A DNA stretch of 64,000 bases from positions 1,302,001-1,366,000 of the forward strand of contig WBMQ01000002.1 of assembly GCA_016630905.1 (NCBI GenBank). The letters run 5' to 3'. Below are positions 1 to 12,646 of this stretch, piece by piece. The notes under the pieces were generated by a model that searched no databases, had not been told where the DNA came from, and was given only the letters and a program-made list of their open reading frames with translations. Within the stretch, counting starts at the first letter, position 1. The number at the start of each line of letters is the position of its first letter. This stretch comes from Capillidium heterosporum. Taxonomy: Eukaryota > Entomophthoromycota > Entomophthoromycetes > Entomophthorales > Capillidiaceae. A program made the position numbers and the translations under genes.

Positions 1-3000
1 CCTTGCTGAATTTTTGGGAGACAAGATGGTGCAAGACAAGGGTCTAGCCTGTAATTTTATCATATCCCGTCTACCGGTCGACAAGCCGGTATCGGATCGA
101 GCCATTCCCACCGATATCTTCTTTACCGATCGACCTATCATGCAGAAATTCTTAAGGCAATGGACTAAAAATCCAACTTTGAATGATTTTGATGTACGTA
201 GTCTACTGGATTGGAAGTACTACCTGGATCGATTTGGAGCTGCTTTACAAAAGCTGATTACTATCCCTGCCGCCTACCAGAACGTGGCGAATCCGATACC
301 TAGGATACAACATCCCGACTGGTTGACGAAGCGAGTGTCCAACAACAATTCGACGAGCAAGCAGAAGTCTATAAAGGATTACTTGACGAAGATCGATAGA
401 GATGCTCCAGTTCAACGTGATATAGAGGATTTTGGGACCAGTACAAGTCAAGCTAGTGTTAACGAACTTACAAGGAAGTTTTTACCGGTCAAAGCTACGG
501 TACGTAAGAGAATGAACCCAACTTCGGCTGAAAATCTTGAAGAGCATCTCGAAGAACCTAAGCCACCGATCGATGGGTCTTATACTGCATGGTTGGCCTA
601 TTCAACCAAAACCTGGAGATTGAAGCGCCAACTCAAGGTCTACGAAGCTAAGCGAGCAAGATCGTCTACCAACAGTGATGTTACCATAGCAACTGCTACT
701 AAGAGTCGACTCAACAAGACCTTCCTGAGTACAATGCCCTATCTGTTCCACCCATTCCACATCTTACAAGCAACCAAGACCGAGCTCCCCGGCACCGTCA
801 AACTGTGGCTTGTAATTGACGACAAGCTATTCCACCTCAAAGTTCGGGTACCACGTACGTTATTTATCAGCTGTCATGGCAAGGATACCCTCCAACAGTT
901 TTTGTTTTTGGAAGATGAACAGGTTGCCATCTCGCCTTCTTCCTTTAGACTTCCCAGGCTTCAAAATTCGGAATATTTGTATCAAGTTGAAATGGAGGAG
1001 CAGTTCTACTTGGAAAATCGAATGCAGTTTGAAAGCTTAGCCAACCATCCTGATATAGGCTCGGTTTACGGACGGGGATTGACTACCATGGATCAAGCCA
1101 TCTTCAACTTGGGATGTGTAGCTTCGATAAACGAGGAATACTCTACTAGTGGTATGCAGTCTACCTTTGAACTGAAACACTTCTATAGGAATTTGGGTGT
1201 CAAGCATGGCTACTTGGATAACGTGAATATAGGATACCTTACCGTGACTCATGAGATGCTGAACAACAGGCACATCTTTGTAGTTTATGCCTCGAAGTTG
1301 AGCAAGGTGGTCATTATGGTAGTCGATGATTCTCCAAGACCCATACTCCAACTTTCCAAGTCTAGCCACCAACTACAAGAAAATCTACCAACAGTTTAAG
1401 CAAGAAGGTTTGGGCTTGGTAAATCGATTACAGTTTATTGATGATGTCGAGATGGAAACCGAGATTTATGGGAGCACAGATAAAGCTTACGACAGCCTAC
1501 AGAAGCTTTTATCTGGATACCTCAATCGTAGGTTGGGACCCACCTTGTTGATACTACACACCTCTTTGAGTTTAGAGTTCAAGTTAGGAGTGCGTAGTTT
1601 AGCAGACTTCCCGACGTTAGAGATCCCCTTTATCGACACTGGAGTTCGATTCCCAATCTTAGGCTGGCAGCAGCCGGTTGTAAATGCGATGTTGGTTAAC
1701 TTATTCAAATTGAATTCATTTTTGGAAGAGCGCATCACCTGGGCCAGCTTTGCCAACTTACCGCTAGGAAACTTGGGATTGGATATTCCCATTCAACTTA
1801 CCGACCTGTTCTACGCAAGGTATTTGAAACGTAGTCAGGCTGTACTATGGTGGGGCAGCAGCAGCTTACCCGACCTAGGTGGTAGTGAAGAGGATCAGTT
1901 TCGACAACTCATAGACTTAGACTTGACTCTGCCATACGTCAATACTTCAGCTTCCAACCCCACCATCTGTCTGGATCTGGAGTTGAGTGGTTTGGCTTTG
2001 AATGCTGTACTCAACTCTCACCTCATCGGTAATGTTGATGGTAACGCCAGCTTGGAATTCGGTAAGAGAAATGTTGCTTCTAATGTAGGTAGTAAGATAA
2101 ACTCGGTAACGAAGTATGGATTAAACGCCAAGTCCCATTTGGATAATAGGTTCGACCCTCAGTCGTTCTCAGTCCTCAAATCCCTACTCAGAAACTGGTA
2201 TGAGGAGGCAATAGAAAGTGATGCCACCTGCCCCAAGCTTATGAGCAGGCACTTTTTCCGATGGGTGAGTAACCAAGACTCTCAGCTGTACGACCCCCAC
2301 CTCCATTTTACGGTGGTTCAGTTGATGCGACAATCTTTCTCAGAACTAGTATCTATCATCCGGGATAGCGGGGCCGAAGTCCTCCATGCAACACCTAATC
2401 GGCTGGTAATAGGTACCAGTAAAGTTGTTCATGATTCGGGTGTTGCATTCATGAGGTACCTCGTCGACCATCTGAATAGCCTACCGGCGTTCCGATATCT
2501 GGAATTGACAGTTGAAAAGACTTGGAACCGTCTACTGTGGATGAACCCTAGTAACTATGCAGGGGTAATTGTGGTTGAAGAGGAGCAAGAATCCCAATCC
2601 GAAGACCAAGATGTTATGGATATTCTCGATGCCACCAATGAAATACATTACCAGTTGGAATCCAAGTGGTCCATAGCTGCCTACCTACCGGCTGCCATCC
2701 GTCCCCACTTCTACTACGTCTTGAACCAATTTATGAAGCAACTCCACAACAATCGACTAAATTTCTTGAGCCAAGTGAACAACGACCCAGATCTCGGCGA
2801 CCGATTGACCGCTTGGCGTGATCAGGAATTGAAGTTCGGTAGGAACATTTTGGAAGAGTGGACCGAAAGTTCCATATTCGAAGTTTTGGATTCAGTCTTA
2901 TATCACTTACAGGACGCACGTAGGACCAACTTAACTTTGACCACTTTCCCCAGGTTACCAGGATCCCCCTACTACGCCCAAGGTAAACACTTTAAACCGG

Positions 3001-3764
3001 AGGTAGAGTTTGTCAAGTCTCTATGTGGAGCTTTAGGTGTCGATTCACGATTTGATGACGTCGTCGATAGACTTAAACACTACCTACTGAAGCGATTACA
3101 TGCCGATCCGTTCGGTTCCGACTCCAAATTCAAAGTCCCTACCCTGTTCCACATTGAAGAGAATACCAATTTCCACACCGACGATCTCAACGATCCTAAC
3201 CACCCCAGGAACGTGGTGCAAGCTTTCCGAAGCTATCGGCCAGACCTACCCATATCACTTAAACTTCCCGACCTAGTATGCAGCTACTGCTGCCACGTCT
3301 GGGAACTGGATTTCTTTGCCAACCTAAAGTTGAATCAACCTGGATTCGAGGAGATGGAGTTTACGACCGCGTACGAGTTGGTGGACCTTGACAATGACGA
3401 CAGTGCTATAAAGTTGATAAACCTGAAGCCGGATTTAGAACTGGTAGTTCAGCCGTTTATTGGTCTACACTGCCTCCAATGCCAGCACCTACACCCCAAG
3501 GATCTGGTCGAGCATATGATAGTAGAGCAGGTCCAAAAGTATGTTACCGCCTACCAGCTACAGGATGTAGGGTGTCTGAAATGTAGCAGCGTACGCAGTT
3601 CATCCATCGAGAACAAGTGTAGGGACTGCGACGTCCATTTTACCAACCTACAGTTTAAGGAGACCATGGTACAAAAATACTTGGATGCTGTCCTAGAATT
3701 GGCTAAGCTACATAAGTTGGAATCGGTGGTTGAGTTGGTTAACTTCGTCAAAGGCAGAGATTAG
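1..3764 (+). CDS. POL2: DNA polymerase epsilon catalytic subunit, C-terminal part (5' end outside window)
   Basis: This is the C-terminal half of the leading-strand replicative polymerase, the non-catalytic part that anchors CMG/GINS and the small subunit. The frame is open from the first bases, so the gene enters from the left. The start resembles the end of the polymerase domain (KGLACNFIISRLP), followed by the hallmark LDWKYYLDRFG...KLITIPAA and HPDWL. Two cysteine clusters close the protein: CysA (CSYCCHVW ... CLQCQ) and CysB (CLKC ... CKCRDC-like, ending near codon 1235). About 1253 residues are visible. The gene is intronless here. Frame 2 runs to about base 1336 and the conserved sequence (SNFPSLATNY) continues in frame 3, so one extra base lies near 1337. 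No plausible intron covers it: the only GT...AG would remove conserved sequence. The family assignment is secure; whether the shift is real or an error is open. Confidence 0.95.
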
Positions 3765-4124
3765 ATTGGAATTTTGTCTTATAGTAAATTTAATTTATGA
3801 TTTAATGTATAGAATTACATAGCAAGTTTATAGTTAGCTACTCAAGCATTAATACTAGTTTGAGCTACTTAGCTACTAAAACATAATTATAAAGGCTAGT
3901 AGGATAAAGCCGTTTCCTTGATGGTTATCTCAGCTTCATAAACAAGGCTTGGTCAACGATATACAAAATAAATTGAAATTTATAAACTATTCACCTCCTT
4001 TTATTAGAATATAACGATATCTGTGTCAAGTTGATGGTTTATGTGCCCTATTCCAGCATCTAAATGTAAAAAACACAAATTATACTTATAGTAAAAAGTT
4101 TGGTGTCCTTGGTAGTAGTATCAA
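3765..4124. other. Intergenic, convergent 3' ends
   Basis: AT-rich spacer between the 3' ends of POL2 (plus) and the CX9C gene (minus). I see no gene in it. Confidence 0.6.
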
Positions 4125-4606
4125 TTACTTTTTCAAATTTTGAAATGCTTTTCTAGTTGCCACCTCAACTTCGTACGCCAAGTCGTCCGAACACCGTTCC
4201 AGCTCCAAGTAGAAGGCTCTACACTGCACCCTATCCCTCTTGGGATTCGCTAAACTCGCTAAGCAGCTGGTGTACTTTGAAAATTGGGTAGGACAGCTGG
4301 CCTGCTGGGTACAGTCTCGCATTGCTTTCTCCTCCCTTACACAGGTTGGTGTACTCAAAGCAGATCTCGAAGTTAAACCAAACAGAGACCCTTTACTCAA
4401 ACAGGATTCGTAGGCATCTAGTAGCAAAACCAATTAGATTGGGTTAATGTTGGTATTGAAGTAGCTTAAGTACCTATATAAATCTTGCAGGTCTCAATAG
4501 AAGCCTTGTATTGAGGAATAAGCTGCTGGACATCAAGATCGATCTGCTTGTACTCGGCTCGAACTTTGGCTTCTACCTCTTGGATGTCCGATTCTCGTAA
4601 ACTCAT
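4125..4606 (-). CDS. Four-CX9C (CHCH-type) small mitochondrial protein
   Basis: A 141-residue protein with four exact CX9C motifs (starting TCKIYIDAYESC, CVREEKAMRDC, CPTQFSKYTSC and CRAFYLELERC). Two exons, 4474-4606 and 4125-4417, are joined across a 56-bp intron (GTACTT...CTAG); splicing is needed to create the first CX9C. Such proteins are usually imported and oxidised by Mia40 in the intermembrane space. Four motifs occur in complex I NDUFA8 and in CHCHD5/Mic14. The long gap between motifs 1 and 2 (about 19 residues) fits neither exactly, so I do not choose. The gene is divergent from the molybdenum cofactor sulfurase, with about 160 bp between start codons. Confidence 0.75.
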
Positions 4607-4767
4607 TGTTCTTTAGCTTTGGTGAGCTGTAGCAAGGAAACTTGACAAAACTTTGAATTTGATCTAAGGAGTCTTGATAATCTAACCTTTAGATTTTACT
4701 TGAGCAATAATGTGACGTGTATTTATTTTCAACTCAAGCATCAAATTTAGCTTCTTATTCCAACAAG

Positions 4768-7402
4768 ATGCTCATTGACACAAATATTTCAACTGACGAG
4801 ACCGTTACATCCAACACAGCATTGAACCATGAGAATCTAAAAGATTACAATTTAAATGTTGAAGGTATAAGGAATAAGGAATATTCGCGGCTCAAAACCG
4901 ACGTCTACTTGGACAGTGCAGCTAGCCCACTTTACGCCGAAAGTTTGGTTGATATAACTAACCATCAGTTGAAGACAACACTGCTAGCTAACCCCCATAC
5001 GACATCCAGCCTCGGTTTCAAAACTAAAGCGAAGGTTGATAAAGTTCGGTGGAAAGTGCTAAAGTTGCTGGAAGCCGAAACTGACTACGACTTAATATTC
5101 GTATCGAACGCCACTCAAGCTGTGAAAATAGTAGTCACCAGTTTAAACTTGGATGCTGAAAAGAGCACCTGCATAGTGACCGATTTTACTCACAACTCTC
5201 TGATAAACGTGCGCAACTTTTTTCCAAAGTATAAACCCTTTATGTTAGATACAGATGCATTTAACCCGATGCATGAACTCTTTGATAAGATAAGCCAGTT
5301 TCAACTGGAGGAAGACTGTATAAACCTACTAGCTTATACAGCACAATGTAACTTTTCCGGGAGCAAGTTTGAGTATCGGTACCACTGCAAATTAAATGCA
5401 GCCTTCAACAAGTTGATAGAGGATGAGAATTTGGTAACGATGTGCGATATCGCCAGTTTAGCTTCGACCTCAAAAATAAACTTAAGGGCCGATTTAGTGA
5501 GCTATTTACCTGATTTTCTATGCCTGTCCTTTTATAAGATGTTTGGGTTACCGACCGGGCTAGGTGCCCTCCTAGTTAAAAAATCAAAATGCCACTTGCT
5601 GACGCCTAAATCGTTTGGTGGTGGAACAGGTAAACTTTTTACTATTTCTTAGTTAACATAGGTAGTATCTGCATCTACGTTGCTCACCAAGTTTCAAGAG
5701 CCCAAAACGGACTTTGTAGACAGATTTGAAGAAGGTACCGTCAATTTCTTGGACATCTGCTCCTTGGACCTCATTATAGATCAGTTCTTTCATATTTTCG
5801 ACGATATGACTACCATTCAATCCCACTGTCATACTCTTACACGATGGCTGCGTATGAAGTTGATGGATTTAGCGCATTGGAACGACCAACCTCTTGTGAA
5901 GATGTACTCGAGATCGTATAACAAGCAGCGCCAGGGTCCAATCCTAGCTTTCAACCTACTGCGTAGTGATGGAACTTACTTCCCACCCAACCTAGTAGCT
6001 GAGATTTTAGATGAAAATGGGATTTATGTCCGATCCGGTACCTTTTGTAACCCCAGTACGAGGCACCACCTAGGCATAGACGACTTTAAAGTGATTCAAA
6101 ATCCAATGGTTAGTGTATATGGCTTTATTATCTGACAAAATTCAATTAGGAGTTCGCATGTGATGGTAGTGGTGCTGGAGATTTAGATTTGGATGGGAAT
6201 CCAACTGGAGCAATTCGAGTTTCTCTGGCAGCCTACACGACCCTACTTGATCTAAAGAGGCTTCTTGAAATACTAAAGTTAAAGTTCCTTCAAATTAATG
6301 ATGGATCTCAGCCATCAGAAATTAATCCAAAAAAACTGGATTTAATACTAACCTCCATCTACGTCTACCCAGTAAAATCCTGTTCTGGGTATAAAGTCCT
6401 GGATAAGTGGCCTATATCACCAAAGGGTTTGAAGTACGATAGAGCCTTTGCTATAGTGGCAGACTCTGATGCCAGTTTGGGACAAATACCTAAGATTCTC
6501 AATGTTAAAACGTAAGTTGTAGCTATATGTATTTCTAACTCTCCATTTTAAACAGCAATGTCAAATTGGCAAGCATAGCCACTACTATAAACTTGGACGC
6601 TAATAAACTGATTCTAAGTTTCGACGGAGCTTCTGTCATCGAATTGAACTTGGAAAGGAAAATCGACAATATTAACCCGTTCACTGCGAAATTTAATAGG
6701 AAGGTTGTATCAGTTGTACATGTAGGAGATATAAAGATCGATCAATGGCTTAGCTATCACTTGGATCAGCCTTCCAAGCTGGTGAGAGTATACAATGATG
6801 AAGATGTGGAGGAAGATACCACACTAACCTGCCCACAAAACTTGGGCATGGGATCATCCCTTCAAAGCACAAGTAGGCTGGCCAACGAAGCCCCATTTCT
6901 ATTGACATCCCAACTCAGCATGGACCGACTGGACTCTAACTTGAACTTCAACTTTCGAACCAATTTACATATTGGTCTCCATACTAGAGCACCACTTGCT
7001 CCTTCGAAAACAAGATTGGGGTTTGAAGAGGATGAAACTCTAACCGTCGATATAGGGGATATTCGATTCAAAGTAAATCCTAACTAATATTTTCAACAAG
7101 AATACATTACTTATCAAATTTTAAGAACCTAGGGAAATGCCAGCGCTGTAACACCATCAACTTGGACCAAAGTAGCAAAAGATTCGTCAAGGATAACTAC
7201 CTCGACCTTTCAAAGATACGTAACGATAAGGTACTATTTATAGATATAGCTTTTATACTAAATTTAACAAAATGCTCACCTTCATTTTAAACTAAAGGGT
7301 AAAGTCTACTTTGGAATCTTGATGGGGATGATGGTTGAAGCTGAAAAGGATAAAGGAGAGCATTTTGTAAAGGTTGGGGATAAGGTTACCTTCTCCTACT
7401 AA
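4768..7402 (+). CDS. hxB: Molybdenum cofactor sulfurase (NifS-like + MOSC)
   Basis: It transfers sulfur to the molybdenum cofactor of xanthine dehydrogenase and aldehyde oxidase-type enzymes. Six exons: 4768-5629, 5666-6108, 6150-6511, 6556-7072, 7126-7230 and about 7298-7402. Introns are 36-68 bp. The N-terminal part is a PLP-dependent aminotransferase class V (cysteine desulfurase) fold: VYLDSAASPLYAE, then DFTHNSLINVR, the PLP-lysine region LSFYKMFGLPTGLGALL, FGGGTVSAS and the RSGTFCNPS loop. The C-terminal half is MOSC: IYVYPVKSCSGYKV near the beta-barrel start and CQRCNTINLDQ near the end. The start was taken at the first ATG; the frame is open further upstream but with no ATG. Every splice join restores the family sequence, so the model is strong. 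Its presence implies the organism makes sulfurated Mo enzymes. Confidence 0.92.
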
Positions 7403-7664
7403 TAAAATGTAAACATCCTATCCAAAACCAATAAACATTTGTACACTATAAATATAGCAAAGCTAGCATTAGAAGCTTTTATTAAGCAAAGGGTACACTC
7501 GACTGGGTTTAACCTATTACCGAAGTTGTATGAAGCGAAAAATGCCAAGTTAGTTGGATTGCGTTAAACCTGAGTCCAGCCAGTACATAGTAGATTGGAG
7601 AGTTGTTTAGTTAATAGTTGAAGTTGAAAGTAGAGAAATAAATATGTACATTTGATTCTAAAAG

Positions 7665-8218
7665 TTAGAGAATCAAACATAGGGAACATTTAGGGGTCCT
7701 TTCGATGGACTTTGCAGTCTGGGCATCTTTAGTAGTATCGATGTCCAAGTTCTTGATACTGACGTGGACAGTAGTCTTCTTGTTACTTACTATCTTGCAT
7801 TCTAAAGTTGGAATATAAATAGGTTTTACAATAGCTTTTAGTTTACCTTCTAAGGTAGCATTGTCTTCCAAGAACCGACCTAGGTGGAGGAATCTCAAGT
7901 GGCTTACGTTGGGTGGCTTCTCGTCTAGCCATTCTATTAAAAAGTTACATAAATAAATGCGCATTTAAACATAATAGTACCTTTGGGCCAATCGTCAAAG
8001 AACTTGAGTTTGAGGCTCTTTACCGTACTCTTGGGGTCGAAATAGAAGGTAGTTGACCTACCCGAGACTAACAAGAAGACCAACTCAGCTTGGTTTGATT
8101 GCGAAATAGTTCTTTCCTCGTTGCTACTGACACTATTCAAGCTTAATCTTGCTGGCTCGGGCACCGTAAGTTTCTCAGTCATGGTGGGCGTAGGTTGGTT
8201 AGTATTATTTTCACTCAT
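7665..8218 (-). CDS. UBL3/MUB-like membrane-anchored ubiquitin-fold protein
   Basis: A 153-residue protein in three exons (7981-8218, 7847-7933, 7665-7801; introns 47 and 45 bp). After a Ser/Thr/Asn-rich N-terminus of about 45 residues comes one ubiquitin-like domain (LVSGRSTTFYFDPKSTVKSL, then LRFLHLGRFLEDNATL, then KKTTVHVSI). The protein ends CSLCLIL, a CaaX-type box with Leu last, which predicts geranylgeranylation, plus an upstream Cys that could be palmitoylated. In other organisms UBL3/MUB proteins sit at the plasma membrane and affect protein sorting. The domain order and lipid tail are seen directly; the function is inferred from the family. Confidence 0.85.
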
Positions 8219-9014
8219 AGTTGTTTAGGTTAGGGGCAGCAAAGCTGTTGCTTCTTTAAAATAATTGAAGTGTTGAAGGGGTTGGGTTGAGGACAGTTGA
8301 AAGGTAAGAAAATTAAATTTACTATTGGTAGTGTAACGAAAATTCAATTACTCTTTTAACAGTTGGAAGTTGGAGACTATAGAGAGAGAAGAATTGTGAT
8401 TTTAACTTTAGAGTTTCGAAAGCATAAATATGCCAACTTTTTACTTTAGCCTGACTTTACCTAACATCGGGTCTAACTAATTTGTGTAAAAGGAAAATTG
8501 ATATATCTAGACCCTTAGTCTCAGAATAAGTGTTATTGAGCATACTTTTAAAGCTAAATTGTGTTAAAATGACTTAATTGCCGTTGCATTCATTGGGCTT
8601 GGCCATCTCCAAATCCAATTTAAAACGTCAGTTTGGCAAGGCGTGTCTCACCTAAACTAGCATTTCACCAAGGATCGGTTTCAGACCTTTGCATTTGGTG
8701 TTATTGATTTCACATCTAGACACCTGCTCCTTTGCTAAACCTCCATTCCGGTTTCCTGCTTCCAACCCGAATTAAGCCTGCCTTTTCAAAGAACTTCACA
8801 TAGCAGCAAGTCGTACCATAAAATCTGTGTCGGATGGATCAGGAACGGTGCAAGCTTTGTAAGTAAAAGTTTCAAGCACCTTCAACATGTTTTCGCCTTT
8901 TTAAACGAACCATTACATCAGCTTTCCCTCCCAAGCCAATCAAGTTCGATGGATTCCAAACCAATTTACTACTTTGAAAAATTTTCTAAACTTTTGTAAT
9001 TTAAGAAGATAAAG
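8219..9014. other. Intergenic, divergent promoters
   Basis: Shared upstream region of the UBL3-like gene and TIM8. About 8580-8960 is less AT-rich than other spacers but neither strand shows a convincing ORF or splice chain; an ATG at about 8834 opens only a ten-codon frame. I see no gene. Confidence 0.45.
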
Positions 9015-9284
9015 ATGTCTCAACTCAACTTAGATGATTTAAATTTGGATGAGAGTGGCAAACGCGAGTTGTCACAGTTCATAGAGGCTGAACAAGCTAA
9101 GGATAGGTTGCAGAGTACCGTCCACTCCTTAACCGACAAATGCTGGGACAAATGTATCTCAAAGATTGGTAACAACTTGGATTCGACCGAGACGGCATGC
9201 TTGAAGAACTGCGTAGAAAGATTTTTAGACACCTCCATTTTCGTCGTCAACAAGTTACAGGGAAACCAAGCTGGTCACCATTAA
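9015..9284 (+). CDS. TIM8: Mitochondrial intermembrane-space chaperone Tim8
   Basis: An 89-residue small Tim protein without introns. It carries the twin CX3C signature: CWDKC and CLKNC, about 16 residues apart, between amphipathic helices. The spacing and the acidic N-terminus (LDDLNLDESGKRELSQFIEAE) match Tim8/DDP1 rather than Tim9, Tim10 or Tim13. With Tim13 it ferries hydrophobic precursors to the TIM22/TIM23 membrane. The start ATG follows an A-rich leader. Confidence 0.92.
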   Translation: MSQLNLDDLNLDESGKRELSQFIEAEQAKDRLQSTVHSLTDKCWDKCISKIGNNLDSTETACLKNCVERFLDTSIFVVNKLQGNQAGHH

Positions 9285-10460
9285 ATTTCAGTAATGAATT
9301 TATTTTAATTTGATGGTTTTAATTGTAAACATCGCTATTTGTTTTTTCTTGGCTAGAATTTAGTCAGATTTTGATCAGTTTCTACAGTAAAATTTAGTCT
9401 TTATAAAGTCAAGTATATTTGATATAATTATAAATTTTGTAAACAGCCTTCTTAAATGAAAGGAAGTTTTAAAGGTATACCTGCCAAAACCAAAGCATTT
9501 ATATATTCATACACAGGCTATTAAATAAAAAATACTGGTTTAGTAAAAGATGACACTATCGATATATATTAATGAAAATCGTAGAGCGTTGTATTGAGAA
9601 CTTCACTCATAAGGATATTCTCCCTTACTACTTTCATAACCGAGCTACATTCGTTATTGCTATTGTATTTAGTATAACAATGAAATTGGTTGAATAAAGA
9701 TCAACACACTACGATTGCTTAACTCATACCTGCGCCATTTACAGCTTTTAGTTCCATAACTGTAGCAAGCTTGATGGTTGATACGGATTTTTTCAAGTAT
9801 AATTAGCAAAATCAAAGCTCTTCAGTTTGAAACTCAGACAAATGTTTGATAGATTTGCTGCCTTTGGAAATATAAATGAATATCTTGTTGATAAACAAGC
9901 AATGTAGTTTAAATTGGAACCTATACTGACAATGGTAAGTATGATTGAATCTATATAATGATGTAAGTTGTCAAGATTATAAAGCTAATCAAAGCTACAG
10001 GTTAAGCTCTATAGCAATCGAAGGATTTAAAACTAAAAATTAGAAGGATATCAGAACAAGCAAGTCCTCTACCAATATATATAACATATACAGTATTCAC
10101 TAAGTGGTATTTACATTTCCTGTTGCTATATGCTACTTCATTCGATCTAGTGATGCTTCATTTCCTAAATTGCCAGTTTACTTAGAAATGAACTATATAT
10201 TTAGAAATATTCTATCTATACCATATTGCTATAAATTGAAATTCGTGTACTAATTCAATAAGATCGTCTATTAGTGAACTAACACTATCCATAATTAAAG
10301 CGAGCATACTGATATCGTACAGGATTTTTGAAGAGGGAAGCTAAGCAATATAAAAAACATATGAAAACTAATAACCAAGGAAAGTGGATGTAGTTTAGTA
10401 CATAAGGAATATGGTAAAACACCAGCGATAACTAATGGGCATTACAGAATAACCATCGAA
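9285..10460. other. Intergenic, AT-rich
   Basis: About 1.2 kb between TIM8 and SEC17 3' ends, full of stops in all frames. I see no gene or RNA gene. Confidence 0.6.
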
Positions 10461-11523
10461 TCAAGTCAACGATTCATCGCCGATAGCCTTCTTTATACGG
10501 AGCAGCATGGTGGTCTTCCAGTTATCCAATTTCAGTACGGCATCGAACTCAGCGACGTGGTTGGTATAAGCTTCGGAATCTTCCTGCTCGACGGCTTCTA
10601 AAATACTCTAAAGTAAATGTTAGCTAAATTTCACTGTACCAATTTACTCTAAGGAACTTGCACTCTCTAGTTTGTGAAAACGACAAATCCAATTCTTCGT
10701 AATGGTCTAAAGCACGTTGGGTACTTATCGTATCCTACAAAGTTAGAATGGTAACAAGGGATAATAGTACTCCAAGGCACATGTGACATAACCCAGCTTT
10801 CAACAGGTACTCTTTGACGCTCCACTTGGCTAGTTGATTGTTGACACTATCGTGGGCGACCTGCTCAAAGTTCTTTATAGCTTTATCGTACTGCTCCAGT
10901 TGAGCGGCAAACTCAGCTACCTTGAGCTGGCATGAACTTGCGATACTAATAGATACACTCTTTGAATATAGCTGTTCATTTAAAAATAGTATTTACGCTT
11001 TCGAATCTTCGGAGCTGTACCATTCACCTGCCAATTCGTAACTACGCATGGCTTCCTCCAAGTCATGAAGCTCCAACTCGTAAAGCTGAGCTATTTCTTT
11101 CTGGTGGGTTGCAGCCGAATGGAATCGTCCACGCTCGCAAAGGATGTTCACCGCCAATTTCAAACAATTTATAGCGTCTAAAGTAAGCAAAATTTAAAAA
11201 AAGGAATGGTGGAATTTACCTTGAGGGTAATCCTTCTTGTACGCTTTGGAAGCGTTTACATATTGAGTAGCAGCGTCATTTTGCTCGTTAAGTTTTGTAG
11301 CGACGTTGGCTGCGTCTTGGAATGCCGATCCCGCTTCCTTCCCTAAAAGCTATATTAAAATTGCAACTTTGGCATTCTTACAGAATTTGGCTAACTTGAA
11401 GGCGTTACCGGCCTGCTGGTAGAGGTCATAGGCTTCCTCCAACTTGTTGCCACCGAACCATCCTTTGTACGCCTCCTTAGCTTTAGCTTCATTTAAATAC
11501 TTGCGGGCTTGCGATTCGGACAT
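10461..11523 (-). CDS. SEC17: Alpha-SNAP (Sec17)
   Basis: The adaptor that recruits NSF/Sec18 to SNARE complexes for disassembly after membrane fusion. Six exons (11382-11523, 11220-11342, 10997-11177, 10771-10945, 10648-10734, 10461-10607) give 284 residues, close to the family's ~290. The five introns are 36-51 bp. TPR-like helical repeats run throughout: [60 protein letters not shown], and the conserved C-terminal [18 protein letters not shown] that stimulates the ATPase. Confidence 0.95.
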
Positions 11524-12646
11524 TTATATTACAAATAAAATTCTTGCTGGATAAATTTGGTAGTGTTGTTTTAAATAATTACGATTATGCTTGCTGTTAG
11601 ATTGTATGTGCTCTCAATTATTGTCTTTTTTGAGTTCGACTTGGTAGTGTATTAGGTTGGTTTGTCTTCGCTTGATTTATTTCTGGTCTCAATAAGCAAA
11701 AGTTCTTTCCTACAGTTGTATCCACAATCCCAAACTTCATTGGAAAGTTCCAAAAAGTAATGTAACTCTGCGTACTTTGTTGATTTTCAAGTGATCTATC
11801 AAATGGATACTCCTCATTTCGTATATCCATAAGCTATGATAGGTCGGCTATATTTCAAGTCATGTGCTGGTGTAAGGTGGCAGGATATATCGCCTTTGTA
11901 AGTTAGTCAAGCTTGATGGAATAGCCAAGATTACTAAGTCAACAGCTTCCATCTCAAATTTAGGCTATAGCCCATATACGTTTAAACTAAAGTCGGTTTA
12001 TAGTACTTATGTATACTACCTGATGCAGCAAGCATTATGGACCACATTAAGCTTGCTATGATTGAGTAGAATCTATAGTTATTATATGGATATAATTTTA
12101 TGGAGATTAAAGACTTTAGCATGCTTTATCTAAGAGTTGATGATCAAAATTTGACGGACTAATCCCTAATATAGAAACTCTATGCATAGGATTGCTAAAC
12201 TTCAAAAATATAAACCCATATAGTGACCCAATAGGTGTTTAAGACTTTCCTTTATATTTACTTAAATTTCAATATTAAACTTTTTCAAAGAAGTATAGAA
12301 ATACACTATAAACTTGAATATCTTTGCTAATGTGTGTTTTCGATAGTACTATTGATGTAAAAGTGTACTTATTCTTGTTTATTGTATACTATTGATCAAC
12401 TAAACACTACTTTGATATCTTCTTTATTATGGGTGTTAATTGTAAAATAAGCAGAATTTCATAAATAAATCGTTTCTATTAGTTCACAATCCAAGTGGCT
12501 TTTACCCAACACACCTTTGAAGACACCAATCAGTTGTTAAGTTGAAAGACCAATTAACTTTAAATAATCTTAATCAAAGTAAACGACGACAAGGACACAA
12601 AATTTTCAAAATATCTTCGACCCAAAAGTTTAGAAAAAGTTTCGAC
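11524..12646. other. Intergenic, divergent promoters
   Basis: About 1.1 kb between the starts of SEC17 and the mitoribosomal gene. Short chance ORFs only; nothing recognisable. Confidence 0.6.

Noticed and set aside
1319-1360. A 42-bp GT...AG stretch that could be an intron explaining the POL2 frame change
   Set aside because: Removing it would delete the conserved SNFPSL segment and the downstream frame would not join the family sequence.
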